DNA of 64,000 bases from Cyanobacteria bacterium REEB459 (lineage in GTDB: Bacteria > Cyanobacteriota > Cyanobacteriia > Phormidesmidales > Phormidesmidaceae), in assembly GCA_018970085.1 (NCBI GenBank), contig JAGWXD010000007.1, positions 1 to 64,000 of the forward strand, read 5' to 3'. This document shows positions 1 through 11,623 of the stretch, piece after piece (within the stretch, counting starts at the first letter, position 1; every line of letters starts with the position of its first letter). The notes under the pieces are model-generated. The model ran no database searches. It was not told where the DNA came from and was given only the letters and a program-made list of their open reading frames with translations. A program made the position numbers and the translations under genes.

Positions 1-585
1 GTTGTTACACGAGAAGATTCTGCTAGCGGGGATTGCCCGGGCGACTGAGACCTCAGAGAGTTGGGTGCAAGGCCAGGCCAATGCAACCTATGCAGCCGTT
101 TCTAAAACCCCCGAGGTGTCACCCAAACCCCAAGGTCCCCTGAGGGTGCAGATGGATGAACTGTGGTCATTCGTCGACAACAAAAAGAATCAACAATGGG
201 CCTGGTTGGCCATGGATGCCGAGAACTGAGAAAATACTAGCCGTCACCTATTGGCTGTCACCTCGGAGATCGTTCTCGGGAATCGGCGATCGCCCTCTGG
301 CAGTCACTTCCACCGGTCTACCGACAATGCGCCAAGGTTTACACCGACTGTTGGGAAGCTTAGGTTACGGTAATTCCGAGTAGGCGGCATGAGGCTGTGG
401 GCAAAGACAGCGGCTTGACCAGTTACATCGAGCGGCTGAACAACACCCTGAGGCAGCGAGTGGTGCGACTGGTCAGGAAGACCTTGTCGTTTTCCAAGAA
501 GCTAGAAAACCCCATTGGGGCAATCTAGCTGTTCATCCATGATTACACCTACCGCATCCGGGAGAAGCTGGGAGAGGCCAGGTAA
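1..585 (+). pseudogene. IS1-type transposase, broken and cut by the window edge
   Basis: This is a decayed transposase of the IS1 type (InsA/InsB-like DDE enzyme). The first stretch, in frame 2, carries the family motif VQMDELWSFVDNKKNQQW and ends at a stop at 227-229. The reading then moves to frame 1, where GDRSRESAIALWQSLPPVYR and [14 protein letters not shown] are readable and end in [14 protein letters not shown]. Frame 1 is interrupted by stops at 238-240, 361-363 and 526-528. At least one frameshift and three stops therefore inactivate it. The 5' end lies outside the window. No terminal inverted repeat could be identified beyond about 585. The family is clear from the motifs and the inactivation is read directly. 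Confidence 0.85.
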
Positions 586-777
586 TCCGATTCTTTCCTC
601 CGTCCTGTACTAAAATCCACTACCGCCTTACCCATGGCTCTCATGATCTAGTTGATTTGCACTACTAGCCTATACCGTGTGAGCTTTTTTACGATTATCC
701 AACTTTTCAAACACCCTCTAAAGATTGCATGATTTTTATAGGAGCCTGGTTAACGTCAACTCCAGGTCGGCGCCCTG

Positions 778-1038
778 TTAGCCTTTTTCCATGCGCACTA
801 GATACCACTGCAGTCTAGCGCCAGAGTTCAGGGTGAATTCACAGGCAGTGTCGCACAAATGTTTAGCTTGATCGGCAATGGAAGCTTGCCGCTGCAAGTC
901 GGGGGGCAGGTTACTCTGGTAATCCACCAGCAGAGCGCTGAGGCGATCTAATAGCTCCTGGGGAGAGAGAAACTCCTCTGACTCTCCGGGGGTCAGCAAA
1001 ACATAGGCGTCGCCCTGGTACATAATCGCGTCAGGCAT
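778..1038 (-). CDS. CRR7-like protein (chlororespiratory reduction 7 family)
   Basis: A protein of 86 residues beginning MPDAIMYQGDAYVLL and ending LQWYLVRMEKG. The opening MYQ segment, the central LPPDLQ segment and the LQWY-V-R-EK end match what I recall of cyanobacterial CRR7-like proteins. In plants CRR7 is needed to assemble or stabilise the NDH complex; the cyanobacterial role is less clear. I chose the start at 1038 because GGAG lies six bases upstream; an in-frame ATG at 1089 would add 17 unlikely residues. It is divergent from sir. ndhB, an NDH-1 subunit gene, lies 5 kb away, which is suggestive only. The family assignment comes from memory of the pattern, not a search. Confidence 0.7.
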   Translation of the reverse strand: MPDAIMYQGDAYVLLTPGESEEFLSPQELLDRLSALLVDYQSNLPPDLQRQASIADQAKHLCDTACEFTLNSGARLQWYLVRMEKG

Positions 1039-1227
1039 AGAAGGCTCCGTTAACTTCTGTGGGGAAACCACCATTTCCCCTGGATCCAATGATAATATGA
1101 ATCAGATTTGGCCTTAATCCCGACCGACTTGCCGGAGATTTGAAGCTTTTTCCATTTCTCTGATATCTGGCGGTAGGGGGTTGGGGTTAATCCCTTGCCC
1201 TTGTATATGGTAGAACGTCTTGCTGCT

Positions 1228-3162
1228 ATGGTTCAAACTCCTCTGAAGCCTTCTCATTCTGCGCCTGAACCTGGTGAACAAAAACGCTCGAAGGTGGAAA
1301 CGATTAAGGAAAATAGCCACTTTCTGCGGGAACCCCTGGCTACTGAGCTGCTGACAGACACCACCTACTTTTCTGAGGCGGCGGTTCAAATCTTGAAGTT
1401 CCACGGGTCCTATCAGCAGGATAATCGGGACCACCGTACCCGGGGGGAGGAAAAGCAATACCAGATGATGCTCCGTACCCGTAATCCCGGTGGGTTTATT
1501 CCTCCGGAGCTTTACCTAACCCTCGATCGCCTGGCGGATCAGTATGGCAACCACACCCTGCGGGCTACGACCCGGCAGGGATTTCAGCTCCATGGCATTC
1601 TCAAGCAAGACCTCAAGGCAACCATTGCGGCGATTGTGCAAAGCCTGGGTTCTACCCTGGGAGCCTGTGGCGATCTAAATCGCAATATTATGGCTCCCCC
1701 GGCTACCTTTAAGAACCGGCCTGAATACCAATTGGCCCAGGACTACGCCAACCGCATTGCCGATCTATTGCGTCCCCAAACTGGAGCCTACTACGAAATC
1801 TGGCTGGACGGCGAAAAGTTTCTCTCGGTTGAAGAACATCCCGATGTGGTAGCGGCCCGGCAGCACAATAGCAACGGTACCCTGATTGCTAATAACGAGG
1901 AGCCCATCTATGGCACCTACTATATGCCCCGCAAGTTTAAGTGCGCCGTTACCGTACCTGGGGATAATTCTATTGATGCCTATACCCAGGATGTCACCCT
2001 GGTGGTAATCTGCGATCGCGCCGGCAAGCTCAAGGGATTTAACCTGCTAGCCGGTGGTGGGTTGGGTCGCACCCATAATAAGGAAGAAACCTTTGCCCGG
2101 GTCGCCGACGAGATTGGCTATGTCGATCGCGACGACGTGTTTGCCCTGATGAAAGCAATCGTCGCCACTCAGCGAGACTACGGCGATCGCTATAATCGCC
2201 GTCATGCCCGGATGAAATATCTAATCCATGATTGGGGCGTAGACCGGTTTCGCCAGCAAGTCGAAACCTACCTGGGTAAACCCCTGAAGCCCTTCAAAAA
2301 ACTGCCCAAATGGACGTTCTACGATTATCTGGGCTGGCATCAGCAGGGAGACGGCAACTGGTTCGTGGGGATTGCCATTGAAAATGGGCGAGTGCTAGAC
2401 CGCGGTACCCTGCAACTTAAAACCGCCCTTCGGGAAATCGTCGAAAGATTTAACCTGCCCATGCGGGTTACCCCCAACCAGAGTGTCCTTTTCTACGATA
2501 TCCAACCCCAGCACAGGGAGGCCATCGAGGCCATCTTGAGCCGTTGTGGCATTCAACGGGAAACAGACCTTGATCCCCTGGTGCGCTATGCTATGGCCTG
2601 CCCGGCCCTTCCCCTGTGTGGTCTGGCCATAACTGAGTCAGAGCGGGTCATCCCTACAATCCTGGAGCGCCTGCGAACCCTATTGACTCGCCTAGGGCTA
2701 GCAGACCAGCATTTTGTGGTGCGCATGACCGGTTGCCCCAATGGCTGCGCCCGCCCCTACATGGCAGAGCTAGGCTTTGTGGGCAGTGCCCCTGAGGCTT
2801 ATCAGGTTTGGTTAGGAGGCTCGCCCCACCAAACTCGTCTGGCCCAGCCCTACCTGGAACGCATGGCCGATGGAGCTCTAGAGGCCACTCTAGAACCCTT
2901 GTTTATTTTCTTTCGAGATGGTCGCAAGGGCAAGGAAAGTTTTGGCGACTTCTGCCACCGGGTGGGCTTCGAAGCCCTGCGCCAATTTGCCGCCATCTAC
3001 GACCCCGAGACTTACGTGCCCAGCCATACCCGAGAAGGACGACACCGTCTGAGTATTTCCCACGACCTGTTTATGACCCTACAGGCTACTGCCGATAAAG
3101 AGGGGCGTTCCCTGGGGCAAGTTATGGCCGAGGCTCTGGCGGTTTACCTGCAACAGTCCTGA
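1228..3162 (+). CDS. sir: Ferredoxin-dependent sulfite reductase with C-terminal RHH-like tail
   Basis: Assimilatory sulfite reductase, which reduces sulfite to sulfide with six electrons from ferredoxin. The protein has 644 residues and the duplicated sulfite/nitrite reductase fold. The four cysteines that hold the 4Fe-4S/siroheme centre are visible: Cys458 and Cys464 in ACPALPLCG, Cys503 and Cys507 in [11 protein letters not shown]. The start at 1228 (MVQTPLKPS) fits the usual cyanobacterial N-terminus; an upstream ATG at 1195 in the same frame would add 11 residues. The last 40 or so residues ([18 protein letters not shown] and the following helix ending EALAVYLQ) look like a ribbon-helix-helix DNA-binding fold, which is not part of the catalytic domain. 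topA follows tail to tail, 21 bases away. Confidence 0.95.
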   Translation: MVQTPLKPSHSAPEPGEQKRSKVETIKENSHFLREPLATELLTDTTYFSEAAVQILKFHGSYQQDNRDHRTRGEEKQYQMMLRTRNPGGFIPPELYLTLDRLADQYGNHTLRATTRQGFQLHGILKQDLKATIAAIVQSLGSTLGACGDLNRNIMAPPATFKNRPEYQLAQDYANRIADLLRPQTGAYYEIWLDGEKFLSVEEHPDVVAARQHNSNGTLIANNEEPIYGTYYMPRKFKCAVTVPGDNSIDAYTQDVTLVVICDRAGKLKGFNLLAGGGLGRTHNKEETFARVADEIGYVDRDDVFALMKAIVATQRDYGDRYNRRHARMKYLIHDWGVDRFRQQVETYLGKPLKPFKKLPKWTFYDYLGWHQQGDGNWFVGIAIENGRVLDRGTLQLKTALREIVERFNLPMRVTPNQSVLFYDIQPQHREAIEAILSRCGIQRETDLDPLVRYAMACPALPLCGLAITESERVIPTILERLRTLLTRLGLADQHFVVRMTGCPNGCARPYMAELGFVGSAPEAYQVWLGGSPHQTRLAQPYLERMADGALEATLEPLFIFFRDGRKGKESFGDFCHRVGFEALRQFAAIYDPETYVPSHTREGRHRLSISHDLFMTLQATADKEGRSLGQVMAEALAVYLQQS

Positions 3163-3183
3163 CCCACTGAGAGACAACTCCCT

Positions 3184-5943
3184 CTAGCTTGCCGACCCAG
3201 GGTCTGGTCCGCTGGCGGGAGGGGTGGTCTTTGCCCGGGTAGATTTGGTCTTAGTTTTCTTGGCTATGGCCGTAGTCTTGCTGGTGGCCCCAGTCTTCTT
3301 AGTGGCAGCGGCGGTCCTGGTGGTCCGGCCAGATGGCTTGGCGGCAGCACCGCCTGGCTGCTTGGAACGATTGGCCCTGGCCTTGGAGGTTTTTGTACCC
3401 TGGCTGCTGGCTTTAGCCTTCAACCAACCCAGGGCTTGTTCCAGGGTAATAGTGGCAAGGTCGACGCCCTCTGGCACTGAGGCATTGACCTTGCCATGGT
3501 TAACGTAGAGGCCGTAGGGACCGTTAAATACCGCAATCGGGTCTTGATCTTCGGGATGGGGACCGAGAGTCTTGAGGGATTCAACCTTTTTGCGACCACG
3601 CCCGGTTTTGGGCTGGGCCAATAATTCTAAGGCCCGTTCCAGGGTAATGGTCAGGACATCATCATCACCCTTGAGGGAACGATAGTCCCGCCCCTCCTTG
3701 CCCTGATCGTGGACGATGTAGGGTCCAAATCTACCTTGACTAGCCTTGATAGCAGCTCCAGTCTCGGGATGGTATCCCAGTTGGCGGGGTAGGGCCAGCA
3801 AGCCCACCGCTAAATCTAGGGTTACCTGCCCGGCATCTAGCCCCTTGGGCAAAGAGGCCCGTTTAGGATTGGGGTTTTCGTCGCTACTATCCCCTAACTG
3901 CACGTAGGGACCATAGGGCCCTATGCGCAGATAAATGGGTTCACCTGTTTCTGGGTGGAGGCCCACTTTATCGGGGCCCTCAACCTTTTGCTTGATAATA
4001 CGCTCGATTTGATCATCGTCTAGATCGGCAGGGGGCACATCTGGAGGGATTGAGGCCCGCACCGATGCGCCGTCGCTATCGAGTTCAATGTAAGGACCAT
4101 AGCGGCCGATGCGAACCCTGGCAGCCAGGTCGTTGAGCAGGACGGTACGGGCTACGGTAGCGTCAATCTGAGTTTCCCGGGTCTGCACCTGGTGCTCCAG
4201 GCCCTGATCGCCAGCATAAAAGGAACGCAGGTAAGGCAGCCAATCAGCTTCACCGGTGGAAATATCGTCCAGGGTTTGTTCCATGCGGGCAGTAAAGTGG
4301 ACGTCCACCAGATCTGGAAAATTTTGTTCCAGCAGGGCGGTTACGGCAAAGGCAGTAAAGGTGGGAATCAGGCTATTACCAGACAGACGAACATAGCCGC
4401 GATCGATAATGGTGCCAATGACGGTGGCATAGGTGCTAGGGCGGCCAATACCTTCACTTTCTAACACCTTAACCAGGGTAGCTTCGGTGTAGCGGGCGGG
4501 CGGTTGGGTTTCATGGCCGATCGCCTCCAGGTTAGCGCAGCTTAGCCCATCTCCGGTGCGCAGGGGAGGGAGTAAAATCTCCTGGTCTTCAATAGCGGCT
4601 TCAGGATCATCGGATCCCTCTACGTAGGCCCGGAAAAACCCCGGAAAATCAATGCGCTTACCGGTAGCCCGAAACACTGCGGCCTCGACTTCAATAGAGG
4701 CGGTGACATGGGTTTGTCGGGCCTCTGCCATCTGACTGGCGATGGTCCGCTTCCAAATTAAATCGTAAACCGCTGCTTCCCGCCCGCTCAGGCCAGTTTC
4801 GTTGGGGCTTCTAAAGCTACTGCCAGCCGGGCGAATCGCTTCATGGGCTTCCTGGGCGCCCTTAGCCTTGGTGGCATACTGGCGCGGCTGGGGGCTTAAA
4901 TAGGCCTGACCATAGCGAGTCTCAACGCAGGACCGAGCCGCCTCGATCGCCTGTTGAGACAGATGTACGGAATCGGTTCGCATGTAGGTAATGTAACCCT
5001 GCTCATAGAGATTTTGGGCCACCCGCATAGTGTCACGGGCCGACAGGCGTAACTTACGATTAGCCTCCTGTTGCAGGGTTGAGGTCGTAAAAGGAGGAGC
5101 GGGCTTGCGGGTAGAGGGCCGTTCTTCCACATTGCTGACGGTCCAAACCCCACTCTGTAAACGGGTTTGGAGTTGTCGCGCCTGGGTTTCATCCAGCAAA
5201 ACCACGCTGCGACCGGCAGCAATTTGGCCGGTGGCTTCGTCAAAGTCACTGCCTGTGGCCAACCGTGTTCCCTCCAGACTATGGAGTCGGGCTTCAAAGC
5301 TGGCCTTTTGCTTTAAAAGGGTTGCCTTCAGGTCCCAGTAGTCTCCCTTGCGAAAGGCCCGCCGTTCCTTTTCCCGGGTCACAACTAACTTTACCGCTAC
5401 CGACTGCACCCTGCCGGCAGAAAGGCCGCCGGCGATTTTCTTCCACAATAGGGGAGACAGGGTATACCCCACCAGTCGGTCTAAAATTCGACGGGTTTCT
5501 TGGGCATGAACCAATTGATTGTCAATATCGCGACAATTTTCTAGGGCTGCATGGATGGCTTCCTCGGTAATCTCGTGGAAAACCATGCGCTTGGTAGGCA
5601 CCTTAGGATTTAGCACCTGCAGCAAATGCCAGCTGATACTTTCTCCCTCCCGGTCTTCGTCCGTGGCCAGGACCAATTCATCTGCCTGCTTGAGGGCATC
5701 CTTCAAGGTTTTTACAACTTTTTTCTTATCCCCCGGAATTACGTACAAAGGGGCAAAATCAGCCTCTGGGTTAACCCCAAGTTGAGCCCACTTCTCGCCT
5801 TTGACCCTGGCGGGAATTTCGCTGGCGGAACGGGGTAAATCCCGCACGTGACCCATGGAGGCCTCTACCCGATAACCACTTGGCAGGTAATTACGAATGG
5901 TTTTAGCTTTGGTGGGAGATTCAACAATAACAAGAGTTGACAT
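3184..5943 (-). CDS. topA: DNA topoisomerase I (type IA)
   Basis: Relaxes negative supercoils through a transient 5'-phosphotyrosine DNA link. The 919-residue protein opens with the Toprim signature [18 protein letters not shown] and carries the acidic metal site in [15 protein letters not shown]. The catalytic tyrosine is in [14 protein letters not shown]. The C-terminal third has no four-cysteine zinc fingers. It has repeated modules with [33 protein letters not shown] and [12 protein letters not shown], then a Lys/Thr/Ala-rich basic tail of about 80 residues that probably holds DNA non-specifically. This layout is usual for cyanobacterial TopA. It is divergent from ndhB. Confidence 0.96.
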   Translation of the reverse strand: MSTLVIVESPTKAKTIRNYLPSGYRVEASMGHVRDLPRSASEIPARVKGEKWAQLGVNPEADFAPLYVIPGDKKKVVKTLKDALKQADELVLATDEDREGESISWHLLQVLNPKVPTKRMVFHEITEEAIHAALENCRDIDNQLVHAQETRRILDRLVGYTLSPLLWKKIAGGLSAGRVQSVAVKLVVTREKERRAFRKGDYWDLKATLLKQKASFEARLHSLEGTRLATGSDFDEATGQIAAGRSVVLLDETQARQLQTRLQSGVWTVSNVEERPSTRKPAPPFTTSTLQQEANRKLRLSARDTMRVAQNLYEQGYITYMRTDSVHLSQQAIEAARSCVETRYGQAYLSPQPRQYATKAKGAQEAHEAIRPAGSSFRSPNETGLSGREAAVYDLIWKRTIASQMAEARQTHVTASIEVEAAVFRATGKRIDFPGFFRAYVEGSDDPEAAIEDQEILLPPLRTGDGLSCANLEAIGHETQPPARYTEATLVKVLESEGIGRPSTYATVIGTIIDRGYVRLSGNSLIPTFTAFAVTALLEQNFPDLVDVHFTARMEQTLDDISTGEADWLPYLRSFYAGDQGLEHQVQTRETQIDATVARTVLLNDLAARVRIGRYGPYIELDSDGASVRASIPPDVPPADLDDDQIERIIKQKVEGPDKVGLHPETGEPIYLRIGPYGPYVQLGDSSDENPNPKRASLPKGLDAGQVTLDLAVGLLALPRQLGYHPETGAAIKASQGRFGPYIVHDQGKEGRDYRSLKGDDDVLTITLERALELLAQPKTGRGRKKVESLKTLGPHPEDQDPIAVFNGPYGLYVNHGKVNASVPEGVDLATITLEQALGWLKAKASSQGTKTSKARANRSKQPGGAAAKPSGRTTRTAAATKKTGATSKTTAIAKKTKTKSTRAKTTPPASGPDPGSAS

Positions 5944-6243
5944 AGGACTGGTGAGAAGGGCCTGGGCAATAGTCTAAAAATTAAGCCTTTACTTTTAGAG
6001 TACTAATCAATTTACCGCACCGGTACAACTCGTCAACCTTAAAGGGGCTAGAAAAACTGATCATGGCTGCGGATCAGGGCTATTCTTAAATATTTTTAAT
6101 GTTTTTCCAGGGAATTGGGGATGGAATAGTTACCTTTTGGTCAACCGGGTCAGTCGGCACCCATCAGTACCCTTTTCAAAGCGGCTCGCAAGCGTTAGGA
6201 TGCGTGTTAATGCCTATCGTGGAAGGATTAAGGGGACGCCCCT
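5944..6243. promoter_or_regulatory. Divergent topA/ndhB promoter region with hairpin over the ndhB ribosome site
   Basis: There is no gene in these 300 bases. An AT-rich stretch around 6085-6115 (TTAAATATTTTTAATG) is the most promoter-like part. An inverted repeat CTGATC (6057-6062) with GATCAG (6072-6077) could be a small operator. Directly before the ndhB ATG, AGGGG (6231-6235) and CCCCT (6239-6243) form a perfect five-pair stem with a three-base loop. This stem holds the only good Shine-Dalgarno-like sequence and touches the start codon. Function is inferred from position only. Confidence 0.45.
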
Positions 6244-7803
6244 ATGGATTTTGCAAGCCTTGGATCCCAATTTAATGCTGGCACTATCTGGCCAGAGGTC
6301 GTTTTAATTATCACCATCCTGGTAATTTTAGTCGGAGATATTATCCAGGGTCGATCCTCCTCCGCCTGGACCCCCTACGCCGCCATTGGGGGTTGTCTAG
6401 CGTCAGTAGTTGCACTGGCCTGGCAGTGGAACCAGGCAGATACGCTGGGTTTTTTAGGGGCCTTTGACGCAGATCGCCTAAGTGTGGTTTTTCGCGGCAT
6501 CATCGTTCTATCTGCCGCCGTCACCGTGCCCATGGCCATTCGCTACATTGAACAATCGGGAACGGCCCTGGCAGAATTTCTGGTGATCTTACTAACCGCT
6601 ACCCTGGGGGGCATGTTTCTCTCTGGGGCCAGTGAGTTGGTGATGATTTTTGTTGCTCTAGAAACCCTCAGTATTTCTTCCTATTTGCTGACTGGCTATA
6701 TGAAGCGGGACCCCCGCTCTAATGAGGCCGCCCTGAAATATTTATTGATTGGTGCAGCTAGCTCAGCCATCTTTCTGTACGGGTCTTCTCTGCTCTACGG
6801 GTTATCGGGGGGGCAAACGAGACTGGCGGCGATCGCCAGTCATCTGGCCGCCCAGGGAGACCAGGCTCCGATTGGGCTGGTGGTAGCCCTGGTGTTTGTA
6901 ATTGCCGGTATTGCCTTTAAGATTGCGGCGGTGCCTTTTCACCAGTGGACTCCGGACGTTTATGAAGGCTCCCCCACTCCTGTGGTTGCCTTTCTGTCAG
7001 TGGGGTCTAAGACCGCTGGCTTCGCCCTGGCGATTCGCCTGCTGGTGACCACCTTTCCCCTGGTGTCAGAGCAATGGCACTTTGTGTTCACAGCCCTGGC
7101 GATTTTGAGCATGGTGCTGGGCAATGTGGTTGCCCTCGCCCAAACCAGCATGAAGCGCCTGCTGGCCTACTCTTCCATTGGTCAAGCAGGGTTTTTGATG
7201 ATTGGGTTAGTGGTAGGTACAGATGCCGGCTACGCCAGCATGATTTATTACCTGCTGATCTACCTGTTTATGAATCTGGGAGGGTTCACCTGCGTTATTC
7301 TGTTTGCCCTACGTACCGGTACTGACCAGATTAGTGAGTACAGTGGTCTTTACCAAAAAGACCCCCTGCTGACCCTGGGATTAAGTATTTGTTTACTGTC
7401 TTTGGGTGGTATTCCTCCCCTGGCTGGGTTCTTTGGCAAGATTTATATCTTTTGGGCGGGCTGGCAGGCAGGGGCTTACGGCTTAGTTCTGGTGGGGTTG
7501 GTAACCAGCGTTATTTCTATTTACTACTACATTCGGGTAATTAAGATGATGGTCGTAAAAGAGCCCCAGGATATGTCCGAAGTGGTGAAAAATTACCCTA
7601 CCCCCCGATGGGATTTACCAGGGCTGCGCCCTATGCAGGTAAGTCTGATTTTGATGCTAGTGGCCACATCTCTGGCAGGGATTATCTCCAACCCCCTGTT
7701 TACCTTGGCCAACGATGCCGTCACCCAGACCCCTATACTGCAGAGCGCCTCTACCTTAAAAACAGCCATGGTTAATTCCCCCTCATCCCTGCCTGTTAGG
7801 TGA
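6244..7803 (+). CDS. ndhB: NAD(P)H-quinone oxidoreductase (NDH-1) subunit 2
   Basis: A proton-pumping, antiporter-like membrane subunit of the photosynthetic NDH-1 complex, used in respiration, cyclic electron flow and CO2 uptake. The 519-residue protein is almost entirely hydrophobic helices. It has the proton-channel motifs of the family, including [53 protein letters not shown] and [16 protein letters not shown], with the expected Lys and Glu residues. The ATG at 6244 is the obvious start and is preceded by AGGGG inside a small hairpin. The stop overlaps the 3' end of the convergent gene on the other strand by 21 bases (7783-7803). Confidence 0.97.
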   Translation: MDFASLGSQFNAGTIWPEVVLIITILVILVGDIIQGRSSSAWTPYAAIGGCLASVVALAWQWNQADTLGFLGAFDADRLSVVFRGIIVLSAAVTVPMAIRYIEQSGTALAEFLVILLTATLGGMFLSGASELVMIFVALETLSISSYLLTGYMKRDPRSNEAALKYLLIGAASSAIFLYGSSLLYGLSGGQTRLAAIASHLAAQGDQAPIGLVVALVFVIAGIAFKIAAVPFHQWTPDVYEGSPTPVVAFLSVGSKTAGFALAIRLLVTTFPLVSEQWHFVFTALAILSMVLGNVVALAQTSMKRLLAYSSIGQAGFLMIGLVVGTDAGYASMIYYLLIYLFMNLGGFTCVILFALRTGTDQISEYSGLYQKDPLLTLGLSICLLSLGGIPPLAGFFGKIYIFWAGWQAGAYGLVLVGLVTSVISIYYYIRVIKMMVVKEPQDMSEVVKNYPTPRWDLPGLRPMQVSLILMLVATSLAGIISNPLFTLANDAVTQTPILQSASTLKTAMVNSPSSLPVR

Positions 7804-9525
7804 GATGCAGGGCAATAAGAGGCGACTGTGGGTGCGGCCATCCTTGAGCAAATCAAAGCTGGCTTCACCTCCCAGCCGTTTAAGCAGGCGCTGACAGATG
7901 GATAATTCTAGCCCCGGGGCTTGGTCTAAATCGGAGGGCATCAGCCGGTCCCTGAGCTCCGGGTTCTGGAGTTGTTTGATTAACCTGGTGGAGCAGCGGC
8001 CATCGTCGGTGATGGAAAGTTCCAGACATTGAGAATTTACCATCCGGCACCAGATGTCCAGGCGGCCTCCCTGGGGAGATCGCTCACAGGCCAGCAATAG
8101 CAGTCGATAGATGATTAGCTCCAGCTTTACCGGGTCTCCCACCAGAGTGACATTGCCATCGTGATGGACCTTCGACCACAGTTGACGCCGTTCTAGTTCT
8201 GGAGTTAGGCGGTCAATAAGACGGTTTAATAGACCGATCAGGGGAAAGGGTTGGGAGTCGATCTGCACGTGCCATTGTTCCTGAATCCACCTCTGTTGAA
8301 TTTGTCCCAGCGCTTCTGACGGTGGTTCAATCCCCTGGTCAGCCAGGCCAGTCAGAGCCTCCCAGAGCCTATGCAGGCCATGATATTTGTACCAGTTGAG
8401 CTGTTCTAGGTGCTCTTGCTGCTGAGCCAGGCGGCTAACCAACTGGATATGGCGGCGAGACCAGGCCAGTTGTAGGCTGATGCCCTGCAACCTGATGCCC
8501 TGCTGATGGTCCCACTCTACCGGGGCAGACCTCCACAGCAGGGCAATCAGCCCGGTTACCTGATGGCTGGGGTGGGTTCTCAGGGCCATTAACACCAGCC
8601 CTCCCAACCGGGGTACCTGGAGCCAGCTAGGGGGTGTCTGGCCCAGGGAAGGCCCGGCTAGCAGCAGCGGGCCTTCGCTCTGTAGGGCCTGATTAATCAG
8701 CTCATCCCTGGCCAGGTCAATGACCGCCTGGCGATTAACCCAACCGCGAGCATCGGGACTGTCCAGGGCACTGATCTGGGCCTGACCAGAGCCCGGTTGC
8801 CAGCTAACCACCATAGCCAGATCGGCCTGAAATAGATCCTGGCAATAGGTCAAGGCCCTTTGCTCGAGCTGCTGAATGTGCTCTACCGGGTCGGTTTCCC
8901 TCTCTGGGTAAAGGGCGGCCAGGGGTAATTGTGCCCCATGGGCCTGGTGCTGGCTGGGTAGGGTCTGGTAGTCAGATGAGCCCTGCTCCTGCCGGCTAGG
9001 GGCCAGGCAGTGAAGCACCTGGGCCGCCAGATCGACCGCGATCGCCAGGTATGGGCGCTGCTCAGGCGGCAGCCCAACTCCCCGGCGGGGGGAGGCCAGA
9101 ATCACAACCCCCAAGCAGCGGTTGCAGCGGTGCAGGGGGTAGACCCATAGACTATGCAGGCCCAGCCCCTGGCAGACTTCTGCCAACTGCCCAATCCCTC
9201 CTGTCTGGCCGAGATCAGCCACCCCAAAGGGACGTCCCTGCCCCAGGGCCTGTCGCCATGGGTCGGTCGGGGCCAGGCTCAAGGTAGCCCCGGGCCAGCC
9301 GTGGTCAGGGGCTAGGCCCCGATAGCCCTGGAGCGCTAACTGGCCGGTATCTGAGTCATACAGGGCCAGCCAGACCACCTCAAAGCCAAACTGCGGATGG
9401 ATATACCCTAGGGTTAACTCTATAATGTGATCAATATTCTCCACATCCCGGGCGGCCCTGAACAAACTGGAGAGCAGCTTCATCGCCTGGGAGCTGGCGG
9501 CGGGGCTAGGCGGAGGTTGCACCAT
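7783..9525 (-). CDS. GAF-domain protein with degenerate histidine-kinase ATPase domain
   Basis: A cytoplasmic signalling-type protein of 580 residues. The N-terminal 170 or so residues look like a GAF domain, and a second GAF-like region follows a linker at about 220-360. A helical part with [10 protein letters not shown] stands where a kinase dimerisation domain would be, but there is no standard HELRTPL-like phosphoacceptor box. The C-terminus resembles a HATPase domain with damaged motifs: the N-box reads [11 protein letters not shown] with no Asn, the DxGxG box reads DDGRC, and the next reads [12 protein letters not shown]. It may be a pseudokinase or a divergent cyanobacterial kinase. 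The ligand and partner are unknown. It converges on ndhB with a 21-base overlap. Confidence 0.7.
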   Translation of the reverse strand: MVQPPPSPAASSQAMKLLSSLFRAARDVENIDHIIELTLGYIHPQFGFEVVWLALYDSDTGQLALQGYRGLAPDHGWPGATLSLAPTDPWRQALGQGRPFGVADLGQTGGIGQLAEVCQGLGLHSLWVYPLHRCNRCLGVVILASPRRGVGLPPEQRPYLAIAVDLAAQVLHCLAPSRQEQGSSDYQTLPSQHQAHGAQLPLAALYPERETDPVEHIQQLEQRALTYCQDLFQADLAMVVSWQPGSGQAQISALDSPDARGWVNRQAVIDLARDELINQALQSEGPLLLAGPSLGQTPPSWLQVPRLGGLVLMALRTHPSHQVTGLIALLWRSAPVEWDHQQGIRLQGISLQLAWSRRHIQLVSRLAQQQEHLEQLNWYKYHGLHRLWEALTGLADQGIEPPSEALGQIQQRWIQEQWHVQIDSQPFPLIGLLNRLIDRLTPELERRQLWSKVHHDGNVTLVGDPVKLELIIYRLLLLACERSPQGGRLDIWCRMVNSQCLELSITDDGRCSTRLIKQLQNPELRDRLMPSDLDQAPGLELSICQRLLKRLGGEASFDLLKDGRTHSRLLLPCISPNRQG

Positions 9526-9636
9526 GGGTGTTAAAACGGCGGGCAGTAAATGGGCATTATCTATCCTTTAGAAAACCTCTGGGATGATTGACAGGGGCAC
9601 CTGGCTCATCCTCAGCAGCGTGTTCACCCCAATTCC

Positions 9637-10788
9637 TTGGCGTTCCTAGAAACTGTGAAAGATCCCTATCGTCAGTTCCTTCGACCAGTGCTATTTTCCG
9701 GCCTCAAGCTCGATGCGGAGTTGCTCCACGGCTATGCTATCAGAACCCTCAGCTATCTGGGCCGACTAGGGACTGAATCGAGCTGGCAAACGCAGTGGAT
9801 GCAGCAACAATTTTGTTTTACCAGTCCCCGGTTGAGCCAGTCCTGTTGGGGGTTAACCTTTCCCAACCCGGTCGGTTTAGCCGCTGGTTTTGATAAGGAT
9901 GGCGAGGCCGCCCTGGTGTGGCCCTGGCTGGGTTTTGGCCTGGCGGAATTGGGCACCGTCACCCGGCATGGCCAGCCTGGTAATCCTACCCCCCGCCTGT
10001 TCCGTTTAGTTGACGATGGGGCGGTGTTGAATCGTATGGGCTTTAACAACCAGGGGGCAACTGCCCTGGCCGGGCGCTTAGAGCAGTACTGGCGAGACCG
10101 GCCAGCCCGAATTCCGATGGGGATTAATCTGGGTAAGTCTAAGGTCACCCCCCTGGCGGAGGCCGCCGCTGACTACCAGGCTAGTTTTCAGCTGTTGCAG
10201 CCCTATGGGGACTATTTTGTCATTAATGTGTCTTCCCCCAACACCCCCGGGCTACGATCGCTGCAATCGGTGGAGCACCTGGGGGAAATCTTGACGGCCC
10301 TCAGGGCTGTGAACAACTCTGACAAACCCCTGCTGGTGAAAATTGCCCCCGACCTGGCCTGGGCCGACATTGATGCGATCGTAGACCTGGCTATTACCGG
10401 AGGACTGGCTGGCATTATTGCCACCAACACTACCATTGCTCGCCAGGGCCTAAAAACTCAGCGCCTGGCTCAAACTGGCAACCTGGTTGCAGCAGAAGCC
10501 GGGGGAATCAGCGGTCTACCCCTGCAGCAGCGGTCCACAGAAATTATCCGTCACATCTACAGTCGCACCCAGGGCACCCTGCCGATTATTGGGGTGGGGG
10601 GAATTTTCACCGCTGCCGATGCCTGGGAAAAAATTACTGCCGGAGCCAGTCTGGTACAAACCTACACTGGCTGGCTCTACGAAGGACCCTGGATGGTCCG
10701 TCGCCTATTAACCGGGTTGCTGACCTATTTAGATCAGGCCGACCTGGCCGGTATCGGAGATGCGGTTGGTCTGAGTCATCGCCGCTAG
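9637..10788 (+). CDS. pyrD: Dihydroorotate dehydrogenase (quinone), class 2
   Basis: Oxidises dihydroorotate to orotate in pyrimidine synthesis and passes electrons to membrane quinone. Class 2 is shown by the N-terminal extension ([20 protein letters not shown]) that forms the quinone tunnel and by the serine base in [20 protein letters not shown]-binding segments [20 protein letters not shown] and TNTTIAR are present, and the phosphate-binding [13 protein letters not shown] lies near the end. There is no ATG in a suitable place. Candidates are TTG at 9637, giving 383 residues, or GTG at 9655, giving 377. It faces rph tail to tail. Confidence 0.95.
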   Translation: MAFLETVKDPYRQFLRPVLFSGLKLDAELLHGYAIRTLSYLGRLGTESSWQTQWMQQQFCFTSPRLSQSCWGLTFPNPVGLAAGFDKDGEAALVWPWLGFGLAELGTVTRHGQPGNPTPRLFRLVDDGAVLNRMGFNNQGATALAGRLEQYWRDRPARIPMGINLGKSKVTPLAEAAADYQASFQLLQPYGDYFVINVSSPNTPGLRSLQSVEHLGEILTALRAVNNSDKPLLVKIAPDLAWADIDAIVDLAITGGLAGIIATNTTIARQGLKTQRLAQTGNLVAAEAGGISGLPLQQRSTEIIRHIYSRTQGTLPIIGVGGIFTAADAWEKITAGASLVQTYTGWLYEGPWMVRRLLTGLLTYLDQADLAGIGDAVGLSHRR

Positions 10789-10825
10789 CCCCAGAGAGCG
10801 GCTCCAGCCTTGCCCAGGTCGCCTC

Positions 10826-11548
10826 TCAAAGCTCCACAAAGGCAGCCTGTTGAGCCGCCAGCAAAGTTTCAATACCCGACTCCCCCAGGGTTAGCATGGC
10901 ATCCATTTGCTGCCGACTAAAACTACCGGCTTCAGCCGTGCCCTGCACTTCAATCATGGCGAGGCGGTCGTTCATCACCAGATTAAAATCCACAGCGGCT
11001 GCCACGTCCTCTGCGTAGTTGAGGTCCAGGCAGACCTGGCCAGCCAGCAAGCCCACGGAGACCGCTGCCACTCGATTTACCAACGGGTTCTCTGTCAGTT
11101 GCCCCTGATCCATCAGCGTTTTGATAGCGTCTCTGAGGGCTACATAACCACCGGTGATAGAAGCCGTGCGGGTCCCGGCATCGGCCTGTAAAACATCGGC
11201 GTCAACGGTCAGGGTCCGTTCTCCCAGGCGGGTAAAGTCCAGGGTTGACCTCAGACTACGGCCAATCAAGCGTTGAATTTCCTGGGTTCTGCCTGACAGG
11301 GTAAGTACTTCCCTGGCATGGCGCTGGGGGGTTGCCCCTGGCAGCATACGGTATTCGGCGGTCAGCCAACCCCGACCCGACCCCTGCAGAAACCGGGGCA
11401 CCCCTGCTTCAATGGAAACGGTGCAGAGAACCTGGGTATCCCCGCACCGGGTCAGCACTGACCCGGCGGCAAATTTAGTAAACCGCCGTTCAAAGATAAC
11501 TGGACGCAGCTGGTCTGGTCGCCGACCGTCGGGACGTTGCCAGGTCAT
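10826..11548 (-). CDS. rph: Ribonuclease PH
   Basis: A phosphate-dependent 3'-5' exoribonuclease that trims the 3' ends of tRNA precursors; it works as a hexamer. The 240-residue length is standard. Family features include [13 protein letters not shown] at the start, [16 protein letters not shown], the arginine-rich ALTLSGR-like segment ([18 protein letters not shown]), and [19 protein letters not shown], which carries the phosphate and metal site. The C-terminal [15 protein letters not shown] is also typical. The ATG at 11548 gives the expected MTWQRPDGR start. It is divergent from the CobO-like gene. Confidence 0.96.
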   Translation of the reverse strand: MTWQRPDGRRPDQLRPVIFERRFTKFAAGSVLTRCGDTQVLCTVSIEAGVPRFLQGSGRGWLTAEYRMLPGATPQRHAREVLTLSGRTQEIQRLIGRSLRSTLDFTRLGERTLTVDADVLQADAGTRTASITGGYVALRDAIKTLMDQGQLTENPLVNRVAAVSVGLLAGQVCLDLNYAEDVAAAVDFNLVMNDRLAMIEVQGTAEAGSFSRQQMDAMLTLGESGIETLLAAQQAAFVEL

Positions 11549-11623
11549 AGGAGATTTGCTGAAGGAGCTTTCCTAGGATACCTTAAGATGGGATTTCCAC
11601 CGCCGGGGCTGTTTTCTAGAATT

